Notes under the pieces: model-generated | What the model saw: only the letters and a program-made list of their open reading frames with translations | Database searches by the model: none | Told to the model about the DNA's origin: nothing | Source of the DNA: Bacteroidota bacterium | GTDB lineage: Bacteria > Bacteroidota > Bacteroidia > B-17B0 > Aurantibacillaceae | Length of the DNA: 64,000 nucleotides | Reading direction: 5' to 3' | Assembly: GCA_005787585.1 (NCBI GenBank) | Contig: SYAL01000047.1 | Span: 1-64,000 of the forward strand | Shown here: one piece after another, positions 37,791 to 47,838 of the stretch | Position numbering within the stretch: the first letter of the stretch is position 1 | Layout of the letters: each line of letters starts with the position of its first letter | Translations under genes and position numbers: made by a program

Positions 37791-39626
37791 CTAGCTTAAT
37801 TCAAATTGCATTTTACTAAGTTTGTAATATAACCCTTGTTCGTTTAAACTTAGTTGTTGGTGGGTACCAATTTCTTGAACTAAGCCTTGATGTAAAACAA
37901 CAATTTTATCTGCATTACGAATAGTAGCAAGCCTATGAGCAATTACTAAACTTGTTCTCCCAATCATTAGTTTATCTAAAGCTTCTTGAACTAAATATTC
38001 ACTTTCACTATCTAAACTACTAGTAGCTTCATCTAAAATTAAAATACTTGGATTTTTTAGCACTGCTCGTGCAATAGCCACACGTTGCCTTTGCCCTCCT
38101 GAAAGTTGAATCCCTCTTTCACCAACAAGAGTATCAAATTTATCAGGGAAAGAATTAATAAAATCTAAAGCATTGGCTTTTTTAGCGGCTTCAGCTATTT
38201 CCGCCTCCGTAGCATTAGCTTTACCGTAAGCGATATTATCTTTAATACTTCCGGCAAATAAAATAACATCTTGCGGCACTAATGCTATTTGTTTTCGAAG
38301 TTCGGTTAAACTCATGGTCTTAGTATCTGTGCCGTCAATTAAAATTTTTCCATTTATTGGATCGTAAAAACGCAACACTAAACTTGCAATTGTTGTTTTT
38401 CCGGAGCCGCTGCTTCCAACCAAAGCTACTGTTTGTCCGGCACTTACTTTAAAAGAAATATTTTTTAGAACATTAAACTCAGGTCTAGATGGATAATTAA
38501 AAGAAACACCATCAAATTCAATTTCTCCACTGGTTGACTTTACAGCTATATTTTCATTGATAATATCAATATTTTCGATATCGCCATCAATCAATTCAAA
38601 CACTCTATCTGTTGCCCCCAATGCGCGCTGTAAACTTGCAATTTGATCGGGTAAGCCGCCTAAACTCCCTGCAACAAATAATGAAAGCATTAAAAACTGA
38701 CCAAATTCCTCACCTTTAATATCGCCACTAATAACAGCTTTTACCATTAAATATAAAATAAAAAACATTGCACCGAATACAAACGATACTATAAAAGCAA
38801 AAAAAGCTCCTCTAAAAATACCGTACTTAATCCCAAATTTTTTAATGTCATCTGTTTTGGCAGTAAATTTATTTATTTCGTAAAACTCATTAGTAAAAGT
38901 TTTTACATTGGTAATACCTGTTAAACTTTCACTTACAATAACATTAGCTTCTGCTATTTTATCTTGAAAATCTTTAGAATATTTTCTAATTCGTTTTGCG
39001 AAAATTATTGATACGAAAGTTAATGGAGGGATAATAAAAATAAACCATCGAGCAATTGTCCAATCTATTTTGATTATCATTAATACTAAACCACCTATAC
39101 CAACGATACTTTGTCGAATAATTTCGGCAATGTTAACAGTAAAAGCTTCGCTAATAACGTTTACGTCTGTTGCCATACGACTATTTAATTCTGCTACTTG
39201 ATTTTTTGAGAAAAATCCCATAGGCATTTGAATGATTCGTTTAAAAGTATCATTACGTAGTCCTTGCAAAATACTTTCAGTTACTTGAGAGAAAAAATAA
39301 ACTCTACCAAATGAAATAAACCCTTGAAAAATAAGTATAATTAATAAAGTAATTCCTAAACCTTGTAATTCAGAAAATTTTTGAACAGTATCCATTTTAG
39401 AATCACTTAAAAAACCAAATAATGATCCAGCTTTTAAAGGAAAAACTAAACCAATACCTGCTGAAGCCACTAAAAATATCATTCCTATTAAGAACTTCCA
39501 TTTTTGCTTACCTAAATAACCAAATAACCGAAAAGATTTTTTAAAATTTGCCAAAGTTAATTTTGCCTTTGGAAGCTCATCCATATCTGAAATTCCAGCT
39601 CTAGTTCCTTTTCGACTTTTTGCCAT
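37791..39626 (-). CDS. MsbA-like ABC exporter (fused permease and ATPase)
   Basis: The 611-residue half-transporter has six predicted transmembrane helices in the first 330 residues (for example FLIGMIFLVASAGIGLVFPL). A nucleotide-binding domain follows with Walker A VALVGSSGSGKTTIA, Q-loop IALVPQDVILFAG, signature LSGGQRQRVAIARAVL, Walker B ILILDEATSSLD and switch IAHRLAT. This organisation matches lipid and drug exporters of the MsbA/BmrA type, acting as a homodimer in the inner membrane. Given the number of lipid A genes here, lipid export is attractive, but nothing in the sequence fixes the substrate. It forms a single-gene unit. Confidence 0.92.
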   Translation of the reverse strand: MAKSRKGTRAGISDMDELPKAKLTLANFKKSFRLFGYLGKQKWKFLIGMIFLVASAGIGLVFPLKAGSLFGFLSDSKMDTVQKFSELQGLGITLLIILIFQGFISFGRVYFFSQVTESILQGLRNDTFKRIIQMPMGFFSKNQVAELNSRMATDVNVISEAFTVNIAEIIRQSIVGIGGLVLMIIKIDWTIARWFIFIIPPLTFVSIIFAKRIRKYSKDFQDKIAEANVIVSESLTGITNVKTFTNEFYEINKFTAKTDDIKKFGIKYGIFRGAFFAFIVSFVFGAMFFILYLMVKAVISGDIKGEEFGQFLMLSLFVAGSLGGLPDQIASLQRALGATDRVFELIDGDIENIDIINENIAVKSTSGEIEFDGVSFNYPSRPEFNVLKNISFKVSAGQTVALVGSSGSGKTTIASLVLRFYDPINGKILIDGTDTKTMSLTELRKQIALVPQDVILFAGSIKDNIAYGKANATEAEIAEAAKKANALDFINSFPDKFDTLVGERGIQLSGGQRQRVAIARAVLKNPSILILDEATSSLDSESEYLVQEALDKLMIGRTSLVIAHRLATIRNADKIVVLHQGLVQEIGTHQQLSLNEQGLYYKLSKMQFELS

Positions 39627-39820
39627 ACAACTTACAAAAATACAAGTAAAATTATATTTAGTGTCATTATATTGTAATAAAAGTAGGATATATTTGAAAA
39701 TTTATTATTAAAATGTTTATCATTTGATTTAATGAAAAATATTAATGCATATAAAAATAATTAAATTTATAACGATGCGTTATTTTAGGTGACTTGGTTA
39801 ATTAATAACCTATTTAGTAA

Positions 39821-40954
39821 ATGTATAACAATAAGATGCGAAAGTTAAAATATATATTACCATTTATTATTTTACTTATTTTTATGTCTTATACATTTAC
39901 AATATCAAAAACAAAACCCTGTGAAATTAATTTAAGCTATACACTTAATTTTAAGGGCGATTCTTTAAAAAATAAACTCATCGGATTAAAATGGACTCTC
40001 TCGTATTTAGGTGCAAAATTGCCTAAAGGAAGTTTCAATAAATCTATCAGTGCTATTAGTAATGAAACCTTTACTATAAATTTTGATAGTATTGGATTTA
40101 ATGAGGACGCCTTAAATTCTATTAAAGAACTTATCAATAACTTAAAAAAAACGGAGGAGTATAGATACAAGAATTCTATTGATTTAGGCGAATTTGTAAC
40201 CTTAACTATTGGTGTGAGTGAAAATTATTATAGTATTACTGGCGTAAAAAAAACATTTACTGAATTTAAAAAATCATACTTATTTAACGATAGTCTTAAA
40301 TTTGCTGTACTTAATTCAACAGTCGCCTTTCATAACAGAATTTTGTACTTGAGCACCGGAAAAGCAACTAATAAACAAGCTTATTTTGCTTTAGAGGGCA
40401 ATGGATCAGTTATAGATGATTCGTTCGTTCCAGAAGTATTTGAAACCTTTGACATAATGGAAAATGGACAATTACGTTTTGCCATATTTAATTCAAATGG
40501 CGATTTAATTTCAGCCAGTAATCCAAAGTTAGGAATTGCCGGCAAACCAGGCAAGTGTATATGGTGTCACGAAATATCGCTATCTCCATTATTTAAAGAA
40601 ACTCCAGATGTATTAAATTACATGACAAAAAACGAATTTACAACTATTATAAAACAAAGGATGATTAATTTAAATGATTATCGAAAAAGATTAGATTCTG
40701 ACATTGATTTCACAAAAAATCAAGAGCATACACAAATGGAACTTTTATACATAAGTTATATGGAGCCATCTTTAGAAAGACTTTCTCAAGAATGGAACAT
40801 GCCTATTAATACTTTAAAAAAATTATTGAATAATAAACTCACTCATAAACACGAGGAATTTAGTTTTTTCGGAAATTTATATCATAGAAACGATAATTTA
40901 AAAATAGCCCCTTACATATTAAATAAAATACCATTATCGGTAAGAGAAAAATAG
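39821..40954 (+). CDS. Membrane-anchored or exported protein with one CxxCH motif, family unknown
   Basis: I do not recognise this 377-residue protein. It begins with a basic stretch and one hydrophobic segment (about 6-27; a second in-frame ATG at 39836 starts MRKLKYILPF), so it is exported or anchored with a periplasmic body. The only distinctive motif is GKCIWCHEISLSPLF at about residues 244-258, a single CxxCH that could bind c-type haem. The flanking text (VIDDSFVPEVFETFDIMENG and GIAGKPGKC) resembles a cytochrome-like segment inside a larger domain. Regions after about 275 are helical. It is a lone gene between two minus-strand genes; no cytochrome maturation genes are close by. Confidence 0.7.
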   Translation: MYNNKMRKLKYILPFIILLIFMSYTFTISKTKPCEINLSYTLNFKGDSLKNKLIGLKWTLSYLGAKLPKGSFNKSISAISNETFTINFDSIGFNEDALNSIKELINNLKKTEEYRYKNSIDLGEFVTLTIGVSENYYSITGVKKTFTEFKKSYLFNDSLKFAVLNSTVAFHNRILYLSTGKATNKQAYFALEGNGSVIDDSFVPEVFETFDIMENGQLRFAIFNSNGDLISASNPKLGIAGKPGKCIWCHEISLSPLFKETPDVLNYMTKNEFTTIIKQRMINLNDYRKRLDSDIDFTKNQEHTQMELLYISYMEPSLERLSQEWNMPINTLKKLLNNKLTHKHEEFSFFGNLYHRNDNLKIAPYILNKIPLSVREK

Positions 40955-40964
40955 AAAATTAATG

Positions 40965-42428
40965 CTAATTAAACTCCAAAGATTTATCCTTAAGATCAAG
41001 AGCGACTATGGATGAAATTGAAACAAAAAACAACATACCAATTTTATCTGTTTCAATAAAGCCATTAAAAAAGGCATGAACAATGTATGTAAAGAAGCCT
41101 AATAAAATAAACATTGTTGTGTCTCTTATAAAATCATCCTTAGTTTTATAAATTATTTTTATGGCAAAATAACATGTTAAAATAATTAAGAGTACAAAAT
41201 TTAAAAAACCAACTAAACCAGTTTCACTTAAATAATTTAAATACTCGGAGTGAGCGTGTCCCTTGTTTCCTTTAAAGGTACTAATTGCGGTCATGTCTTT
41301 GCGAAGCTGATAAGAGCCATAAAAAAATTGATAACACCCAGGACCAGAACCAAAAACAGGCTTATCTAAAAACATTTTCCAAGCACATTTCCATCTATTT
41401 AACCGTTCTGTATTCGATGCATCCGTTTTTATATTTGTTACCGATTTAAAGTGAGCGCTAACATTATTTTTATGGCTAATTTCACTGTTACGTTCAATAT
41501 ATTCAACTATACTGCTCCAACTTAATGCTATAATAAACGCTCCTATAATAAAAGTACTAATAAAATACTTTACTTTAATTTTAAACTTTAGAATTAAAAA
41601 TAATAAAAGCGAAAAAATTAATGAGAGCCATGCAGCACGAGAATAGGAAAGTACAATACCAATTAATAATATAAAAATTAATACGTTACCCAGCATTATT
41701 TTCAACTTATTTTTCTCAGCTAAACTCTTGACAAGAAAATAAATTGAAAAAGGAGTAATAAATGCTATAGCGGCTCCATAAATAGTATGATCATTATAAA
41801 ATGGTAGGCTTGCCATTACTGACCCTTGAGAGCTGAAATCAAACTGATAATGGAAAACAATAGAATGAATAATAGGGTATATCATTCCAAGGGAGTATAA
41901 CAGCAATACTTTATAAATATTTTTAATATCATGTTTAAATAATTCATTAAATAAATAGTAATAAACAATAATATACATAATTCGAATTAAAGTCCTTTTA
42001 AAAGCTACATCCTTAAGCTGGCATACATAACTTGTAATTATTAACCACACGATATCTATAATTATTACAATAGTTATTGGATGGTAAATAAAACGTTTAG
42101 TAATTTTTAAGTTAAAGGTTACCTTAACAATTACATAAAAAGTTAAAACAAGGCAAATTACTTCAGAGGGAAAATTAATTTTTGAGCTACCAATTACTGA
42201 AGTCTGAATACTGAGAGGTATCGAAAAAGCAAGAAAATATAATGCAGTATGTTTATATTTTAAAACAATATATCCTAATAGAAATATTAAAATTACTTCA
42301 ATAACTATAATTACAGAAATAGAAATATACTCGTTATAAGATAAGGGTAATAATAAACTAATCAATATTGGCACGATTATAAATAAATCAAAATGATTTT
42401 TAAAGAAATTATTTTTCAAATAATTCAA
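40965..42428 (-). CDS. O-antigen ligase/polymerase family membrane protein
   Basis: The 487-residue inner-membrane protein has about twelve hydrophobic segments and a large periplasmic loop near residues 315-395. That loop carries the Wzy/WaaL signature: ERLNRWKCAWKMFLDKPVFGSGPGCYQFFYG, then GHAHSEYLNYLSETGLVG. Enzymes of this family either ligate O-antigen to lipid A-core or polymerise repeat units, and sequence alone cannot separate the two. It starts directly after the Wzz-like gene with no gap, which favours a polymerase/ligase paired with a chain-length regulator. It begins a surface polysaccharide region that extends to 51740. Confidence 0.85.
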   Translation of the reverse strand: MNYLKNNFFKNHFDLFIIVPILISLLLPLSYNEYISISVIIVIEVILIFLLGYIVLKYKHTALYFLAFSIPLSIQTSVIGSSKINFPSEVICLVLTFYVIVKVTFNLKITKRFIYHPITIVIIIDIVWLIITSYVCQLKDVAFKRTLIRIMYIIVYYYLFNELFKHDIKNIYKVLLLYSLGMIYPIIHSIVFHYQFDFSSQGSVMASLPFYNDHTIYGAAIAFITPFSIYFLVKSLAEKNKLKIMLGNVLIFILLIGIVLSYSRAAWLSLIFSLLLFLILKFKIKVKYFISTFIIGAFIIALSWSSIVEYIERNSEISHKNNVSAHFKSVTNIKTDASNTERLNRWKCAWKMFLDKPVFGSGPGCYQFFYGSYQLRKDMTAISTFKGNKGHAHSEYLNYLSETGLVGFLNFVLLIILTCYFAIKIIYKTKDDFIRDTTMFILLGFFTYIVHAFFNGFIETDKIGMLFFVSISSIVALDLKDKSLEFN

Positions 42429-43355
42429 TTATCTCTTTGATTTATTAACTATTAGAATTATTGAAATAACTAAGGAAAGTAAAATAGCTACTAATGCATT
42501 TAAAGCATAGGATGGGTAAACCTTTTTAAATGAAGGTAGTCCTTTATCAATTAAATAAAGTTTTGGTACCGGATTGTCAAGTATTTTCTTAATCTTAAAT
42601 AACTTATTTTCAATTTCTCTTTGCCTATCTAATTGGCTGCGGTAATTAATAATATTTATTCCTACATTAGAATTTTCAATAGAAGCTTGCATTCTATTTA
42701 AATCATTAAAATTTAATTGCGCATTCGTAGCTAATACTAACAATCCAGATAAATTTAATTTATCCAAATCTTTTTTAACAATAGTAATAATTGAATCTGA
42801 AATTTTCGTCTGAAAATCGAGTTCTTCTTTTGCTTTACTGTAAGCCGATAATACATTTTGCTTATAGATTCTCTCTCTAAATTCATTTGCTTTGTCTATA
42901 ATATAATTCACCATATCCGCCGACATATATGGATCTTTTGATTTAACTGAAATAGAGACTGACATATAATTTGTTCTTTCAAATTTTACCATTTTTAAAA
43001 ACATTCTACTTAGCTTATCTCTTCTATCTGTGTCTTTTATATCGATATCAAAATAGGTAATCAAATTAAATTTACTAGCCGTTGAATCCATAATAACTTG
43101 TGATTGCATAATTTGAATTATCCGATCCGCCTCAATATCATATCCAAAATTTGGGTTCTCCACCGAATTTTCTAAAGATGTTGAAGATGGCGGGTATACT
43201 ATCCCATAAGAACGGTATTCATTTGGGATGAAATAAGTAATGACTAAACTTAAGATTAAAGCTATACTAATATTTAAAACTAACTTGAATTTATATTTTA
43301 TTATAAATTCCTTCACATTTTTAGTTTCAAAATCTTGGCTCACTTTGTTTAACAC
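42429..43355 (-). CDS. Wzz-type polysaccharide chain-length determinant
   Basis: The 308-residue protein has the two-helix layout of polysaccharide co-polymerases: a first transmembrane segment at about 26-45 (LVLNISIALILSLVITYFIP) and a second near 278-302. Between them lies a periplasmic helical domain (for example YSKAKEELDFQTKISDSIITIVKKDLDKLN). It ends in a short basic cytosolic tail (VNKSKR), without the tyrosine kinase domain found in some relatives. The start is a GTG at 43355, 71 bases from the divergent radical SAM operon. The ligase/polymerase follows without a gap, so the pair is co-transcribed. Confidence 0.85.
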   Translation of the reverse strand: MLNKVSQDFETKNVKEFIIKYKFKLVLNISIALILSLVITYFIPNEYRSYGIVYPPSSTSLENSVENPNFGYDIEADRIIQIMQSQVIMDSTASKFNLITYFDIDIKDTDRRDKLSRMFLKMVKFERTNYMSVSISVKSKDPYMSADMVNYIIDKANEFRERIYKQNVLSAYSKAKEELDFQTKISDSIITIVKKDLDKLNLSGLLVLATNAQLNFNDLNRMQASIENSNVGINIINYRSQLDRQREIENKLFKIKKILDNPVPKLYLIDKGLPSFKKVYPSYALNALVAILLSLVISIILIVNKSKR

Positions 43356-43426
43356 ACAATAAATTTACTTTATAAAAACAGTTATTCAAATTTTTTAAAT
43401 GGTAAAATTATTTATAAATTTATATT

Positions 43427-44926
43427 ATGCTTAATTTAGTATTATTTAACCCCAGAGCAGCATGCCATAAACCAAGAATACCCAATAGCATATTACAAGT
43501 TGCGTCTAGTATTAATAATATACACAATTATTTTATTATTGACGGTAATCTAGAAACGAACCCACTAGATAAATTATTAGATTGCTTTTCCAAAAATAAA
43601 ATTCAAGTCTTTGGATTAACTGTTATGCCTGGGCCACAGCTTAAGCAAGCAATTCCGTTTTCTAAAATAATTAAAGAAAAATACCCAAATATAGTTATTA
43701 TTTGGGGGGGATATTTTCCTTCAAATCAACCAAAAACAGTTTTAAATTCTGGATATGTTGACTTTATTATTAATGGCATGGGAGATAAAGTATTTCCTGA
43801 ATTGTTGAATTGTATTGAACACGATAAACCCATTTTAAAACTATCTAATATCATTTACAAAAAAGAAAACGACATAATAATATCTAAAAAAGATAATATT
43901 TATGATCTCGAAAAATTGCCCATCCTGCCTTACGAAAAACTAAATACGTTTTACAATATAGATAATTATTTAGGTAAAACATATTTAGGAACTAAAACTA
44001 TTGCCTATCATAGCAGCTTTGGTTGTCCGTTTACTTGCTCATTTTGTGCTGTCGTTCCCATTTATAATGCAAGGTGGAAAGGGTTCTCTGCGCAACGTAT
44101 TTATTCAGACATAATGACTATTAAAAAAAAATATGGAGGTAATGCAATAGAATTTCATGATAATAATTTTTTTGTTTCAGAAAAAAGAACTGTAGAATTT
44201 GCTAAACTAATTTCAAAAGAAAAAATGAACTGGTGGGGGGAGGCAAGAATTGATACTATGGATAAATATAGTGATGAGTCATTAAAACAAATTAGTGAAA
44301 GCGGCTGTAAAATGATATTCTTTGGCGCTGAAACAGGAAACGATGAAGTTCTTAAAAAAATAGATAAAGGTGGCAGTCAAACAGGAGAACAAATAATTAG
44401 TTTCGCTAAACGCATCGCTAAATTTGATATTATACCTGAATACTCTTTTGTTTTAGGTATACCAGGAGATAATGAATACGAGATAAATAAACAAATCGAT
44501 GAAGATATTAATTTTATCAGAAAAGTAAAAGAAGCTAATTCAAAAACGGAAATAATAATTTATACCTACAGCCCAGTTCCTACAGAAGGAAGCGATTTAT
44601 TTAATAAAGTGCAATCATCAGGATTTAAATTTCCCGAAAAATTAGAAGATTGGATTAGCCCCGAATGGGAAAAATTTGATTTAAGAAAAAATCCATTAAC
44701 GCCTTGGCTTAAACCTTATATGATTGATAAAATTAGAAATTTTGAAACTGTCTTAAATGGTTATTACCCTTCTATTTCAGATATAAGATTTTCTTACAGA
44801 AAGAAAAGAATAATAAAAACAATTTCTACTATAAGATATACTGCCAAAATTTATAAATTTCCGAATGAAATAAAACTCCTACAGAAAATTTGGAAATACC
44901 GACAACCAGAAATAGAAGGATTTTAA
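43427..44926 (+). CDS. Cobalamin-binding-type radical SAM protein A
   Basis: The 499-residue protein has an N-terminal domain of the B12-binding type (about 1-135; FGLTVMPGPQLKQA, IVIIWGGYFPSNQP). A radical SAM domain follows with the Fe-S motif GCPFTCSFC (Cys200, 204, 207). The SAM-binding GGE-like position is replaced by a FHDNNFFV region, and FGAETGNDEVLKKIDKGGS and EYSFVLGIPGDNEYEI follow. The C-terminus (about 400-499) is basic and specific. Such enzymes typically methylate unactivated carbons or rearrange substrates in lipid, cofactor or natural product pathways. It heads a tightly packed six-gene operon; the product is unknown. It is distinct from the two more alike paralogues downstream. 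Confidence 0.88.
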   Translation: MLNLVLFNPRAACHKPRIPNSILQVASSINNIHNYFIIDGNLETNPLDKLLDCFSKNKIQVFGLTVMPGPQLKQAIPFSKIIKEKYPNIVIIWGGYFPSNQPKTVLNSGYVDFIINGMGDKVFPELLNCIEHDKPILKLSNIIYKKENDIIISKKDNIYDLEKLPILPYEKLNTFYNIDNYLGKTYLGTKTIAYHSSFGCPFTCSFCAVVPIYNARWKGFSAQRIYSDIMTIKKKYGGNAIEFHDNNFFVSEKRTVEFAKLISKEKMNWWGEARIDTMDKYSDESLKQISESGCKMIFFGAETGNDEVLKKIDKGGSQTGEQIISFAKRIAKFDIIPEYSFVLGIPGDNEYEINKQIDEDINFIRKVKEANSKTEIIIYTYSPVPTEGSDLFNKVQSSGFKFPEKLEDWISPEWEKFDLRKNPLTPWLKPYMIDKIRNFETVLNGYYPSISDIRFSYRKKRIIKTISTIRYTAKIYKFPNEIKLLQKIWKYRQPEIEGF

Positions 44927-44928
44927 CT

Positions 44929-45597
44929 TTGAAACTATTAAAAATAATTGCTACTAAATTTATTAAACCGCTTATAAATTGGTATTTAAAAAAGCCCCGT
45001 AAATATAATCATGATGGATTTAAACTGATAATTAATCCAGGCGTTTTTCATCCAGGTTTCTTTTTTAGTACAAAATACTTCTACTCATTTATTAAAAAAC
45101 TTACTTTAATAAATCAAACAGTTTTAGAAGTAGGCAGTGGTTCTGGTTTATTAAGTTTATTATTATGTAAAAAAAAATATATCTTAACAGCCATTGATAT
45201 TAGTGAATCGGCGATACAAAATACAAAATTAAATTTTGAATTAAATAAAAATTGTATTACTAATAACTTCAAAATCATTACCTCTAACCTATTTGAAAAT
45301 TTACAAAATAATATTTATGATTTAATTATAATAAATCCTCCATACTTCTTTAAAAACCCAATAAACGATGCTCAAAATGCTTGGTATTGTGGTAATAATG
45401 GTGAGTATTTTGAGCAATTATTTTATCAATTACCCCTTCATATCCATTCTTCTACTTCTATTTATATCATCTTAGCAGATAATTGTGATATTAAAAAGAT
45501 TACTGATATTGCACAAAAATATAGTTGTACTTTTACTTTGAGAGAATCAAAAAAAATCTTTTGGGAAGTAAATTATATCTATGCGCTTAACTATTGA
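44929..45597 (+). CDS. Class I SAM-dependent methyltransferase (first of the cluster)
   Basis: A Rossmann-fold methyltransferase with motif I VLEVGSGSGLLSLLLC and IDISESAIQNTKLNF (acidic loop), and LIIINPPYFF, an NPPY tetrad. That tetrad is typical of methyltransferases acting on N of protein, rRNA or tRNA, but it also occurs in small-molecule enzymes. I place the start at the TTG 2 bases after the previous stop (222 residues). An upstream TTG at 44890 would overlap the radical SAM gene by 37 bases. The stop overlaps the next TTG start by four bases (TTGA). The substrate is likely the same molecule handled by the radical SAM proteins. Confidence 0.8.
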   Translation: MKLLKIIATKFIKPLINWYLKKPRKYNHDGFKLIINPGVFHPGFFFSTKYFYSFIKKLTLINQTVLEVGSGSGLLSLLLCKKKYILTAIDISESAIQNTKLNFELNKNCITNNFKIITSNLFENLQNNIYDLIIINPPYFFKNPINDAQNAWYCGNNGEYFEQLFYQLPLHIHSSTSIYIILADNCDIKKITDIAQKYSCTFTLRESKKIFWEVNYIYALNY

Positions 45598-47060
45598 AAT
45601 TACTTTTTACACATAGCTATTTTTTAAATTTTGATGCAAAGCAACTTAAAACAGCGATGCCATATCCACCATTGGGTACACTTTACGCTTTAGCTTATCT
45701 TAGAAATCATAGCTTTGATGTTAAGCTATTTGATACTCAATTTTGTTTAAATGCCAATGAGATTAATTCCACAATTGATAACTATAAACCTGATGTTTTA
45801 GTAATTTACGATGACGGGTTTAATTACTTAACAAAAATGTGCCTAACCAATATGAGGAAGGCGGCCTTTAAAATGCAATCATATGCTAAAAAAAAAGGTT
45901 GTAAAATAATAGTTTCAAGTAGCGATGCTACTGATCACGCATATAAATATTTACAAAATAACGCTGATATAGTTATATTTGGCGAAGCTGAACAAACTCT
46001 CTTGGAAATTTGTGAGGCTATTAAAAAGAAAAAATTATTAAAACATATTGACGGTATTATTTATTTGAATGAAAATAATGAAATCATTCGAACAAAAAAT
46101 CGTATTGTTTTAAAAGACTTGGATCAATTACCTCTTCCTGCATGGGATTTGCTTGATATTAATCCGTACAAAAAAATGTGGCAAAATAAACATGGGTACT
46201 TTGCATTAAACTTTGTTACCACGCGTGGCTGCCCATATAAATGTAATTGGTGCGCTAAACCAATTTACGGCAATAGATATAACTCTCACAGTGCAGAAAA
46301 AATTGTTATACAAATTAAACAATTACAAGGACAATTTGGGTTTACCCATGTTTGGTTTGCAGATGATATTTTTGGGCTAAAATCTAATTGGTTGAAAGAA
46401 TTCAATAAACATATACAACAACAAAATATAAAGATAAAGTACAAAATTCAATCTCGAGCAGATTTATTATTAGAAGACGAAAATATAAAATACTTGTCCG
46501 AAAGTGGTTGTGAAAAAGTTTGGATAGGTGCTGAAAGTGGCTCTCAAAAAATACTAAATGCAATGGATAAAGGAATAACTGTTCAACAAATTTATGAAGC
46601 AACAAGCCTACTTAAAAAAAATAAAATAAAAGTATGTTTATTTTTACAATTTGGTTATTTAGGAGAAACTATTGAAGATATTAATAAAACGATAGATATG
46701 GTAAAAACTATTATGCCTGATGAAATTGGTGTTTCGGTTTCATATCCTTTACCTGGTACCAAATTTTACGAAAAAGTAAAAGAACAATTAATAGAAAAAA
46801 CTAACTGGACAGACAGCGACGATTTAGATTTAATGTTTAAAAATACATATTCTAATAATTTCTATAAGGTATTGCACAGGTATATTCATAAAAATTACAG
46901 AAAACAATTATCCATTCAGTCATTAAAAAAATTAAAATCATTTCGCGTAAGTTCCAATGATATATACAATATAGCCTCTATAGCCTATTACTATCCAAGT
47001 TTGATTTTAACTAAAAATAAATTAAAAAAAATAGAACCTGATGCATTTAAAAGCATTTAA
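45594..47060 (+). CDS. Cobalamin-binding-type radical SAM protein B
   Basis: The 488-residue protein starts with a TTG inside TTGA overlapping the methyltransferase stop. Its N-terminal (about 1-140) B12-binding-like domain contains PPLGTLYALAYLRNHSFDVKLFD. The radical SAM domain has GCPYKCNWC (Cys213, 217, 220), VWFADDIFGL, VWIGAESGSQKILNAMDKGIT and FLQFGYLGETIEDI. It is similar to the protein at 47839 along the whole length (shared MK/MEILLTH opening, GCPYxCxWC, and AESGSQKI). This suggests a tandem duplication now separated by a methyltransferase. Members of this class act on lipids, isoprenoids or small peptides; no partner here identifies the target. Confidence 0.88.
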   Translation: MKLLFTHSYFLNFDAKQLKTAMPYPPLGTLYALAYLRNHSFDVKLFDTQFCLNANEINSTIDNYKPDVLVIYDDGFNYLTKMCLTNMRKAAFKMQSYAKKKGCKIIVSSSDATDHAYKYLQNNADIVIFGEAEQTLLEICEAIKKKKLLKHIDGIIYLNENNEIIRTKNRIVLKDLDQLPLPAWDLLDINPYKKMWQNKHGYFALNFVTTRGCPYKCNWCAKPIYGNRYNSHSAEKIVIQIKQLQGQFGFTHVWFADDIFGLKSNWLKEFNKHIQQQNIKIKYKIQSRADLLLEDENIKYLSESGCEKVWIGAESGSQKILNAMDKGITVQQIYEATSLLKKNKIKVCLFLQFGYLGETIEDINKTIDMVKTIMPDEIGVSVSYPLPGTKFYEKVKEQLIEKTNWTDSDDLDLMFKNTYSNNFYKVLHRYIHKNYRKQLSIQSLKKLKSFRVSSNDIYNIASIAYYYPSLILTKNKLKKIEPDAFKSI

Positions 47061-47826
47061 TAAATATGCGCACCAATATGACGATCATTTCACTAATTCA
47101 TTAATCGGAAAAATTCAACGGCAACAAGTGTATGATTATTTGAAAACTTTAAATTTTTTTTCTAATAAAAAAGTGCTCGAAATAAATTGTGGTACAGGTG
47201 AAGATGCCAAAACTCTCAGCAAATTCGCTTCTAAAGTTTATGCAACAGATATTTCAGAACAAATGATTGATATTGCCAAACTAAAAAATAAAAATAATTC
47301 AATAGAATTTATACCCTGTTCAATTCAAAACATTCCTAATAAATATATCAATGCTAACTTCGAAGTAATTTTTTCAAATTTTGGTGGGTTAAACTGTTTA
47401 GATGCGAATGAACTAAAAGAATTTTCAATTCAACTTCCAACATACATAAACCATAATGCTGATCTTGTTTTAATAATTATGGGAACAAAATGCATTTTAG
47501 AAAAATTTTATTTTATTTTAAAATTCGATATTAAAAAAGCTTGGAGAAGGAAACAAAGGCATGGAATAGAAACTTTTCTAAATGAGGAAGTTTTTAAAAC
47601 CTACTATTATTCTCCAAAGCAAATAAAAATAATTTTTAAACCTAATTTTAATGTAATAAAGATAAAGCCCATTGCTTTGTTCGTTCCGCCTTCCTATTTT
47701 GAATCTTTTATTAAAAAACATCCAATTTTATTTAAGTTACTTATTAAATTAGATTCGGTATTTATACGATTTAATTTTTTAGCTAATTACTCGGATCATT
47801 ATCTTATTCATTTAAAAAGAATTTAA
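47041..47826 (+). CDS. Class I SAM-dependent methyltransferase (second of the cluster)
   Basis: The 261-residue methyltransferase of the UbiE/COQ5-like small-molecule class has motif I VLEINCGTGEDAKTLSKF, YATDISEQMIDIAKLK, and IFSNFGGLNCLDANEL (post I). It is basic in the middle (KKAWRRKQRHG), perhaps contacting lipid or an anionic substrate. The start at 47041 overlaps the previous gene by 20 bases and the next gene begins 12 bases after its stop, so it is fully embedded in the operon. The overlap and the lack of its own promoter suggest stoichiometric production with the radical SAM enzymes. Confidence 0.84.
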   Translation: MHLKAFNKYAHQYDDHFTNSLIGKIQRQQVYDYLKTLNFFSNKKVLEINCGTGEDAKTLSKFASKVYATDISEQMIDIAKLKNKNNSIEFIPCSIQNIPNKYINANFEVIFSNFGGLNCLDANELKEFSIQLPTYINHNADLVLIIMGTKCILEKFYFILKFDIKKAWRRKQRHGIETFLNEEVFKTYYYSPKQIKIIFKPNFNVIKIKPIALFVPPSYFESFIKKHPILFKLLIKLDSVFIRFNFLANYSDHYLIHLKRI

Positions 47827-47838
47827 TACGTTTATTTA

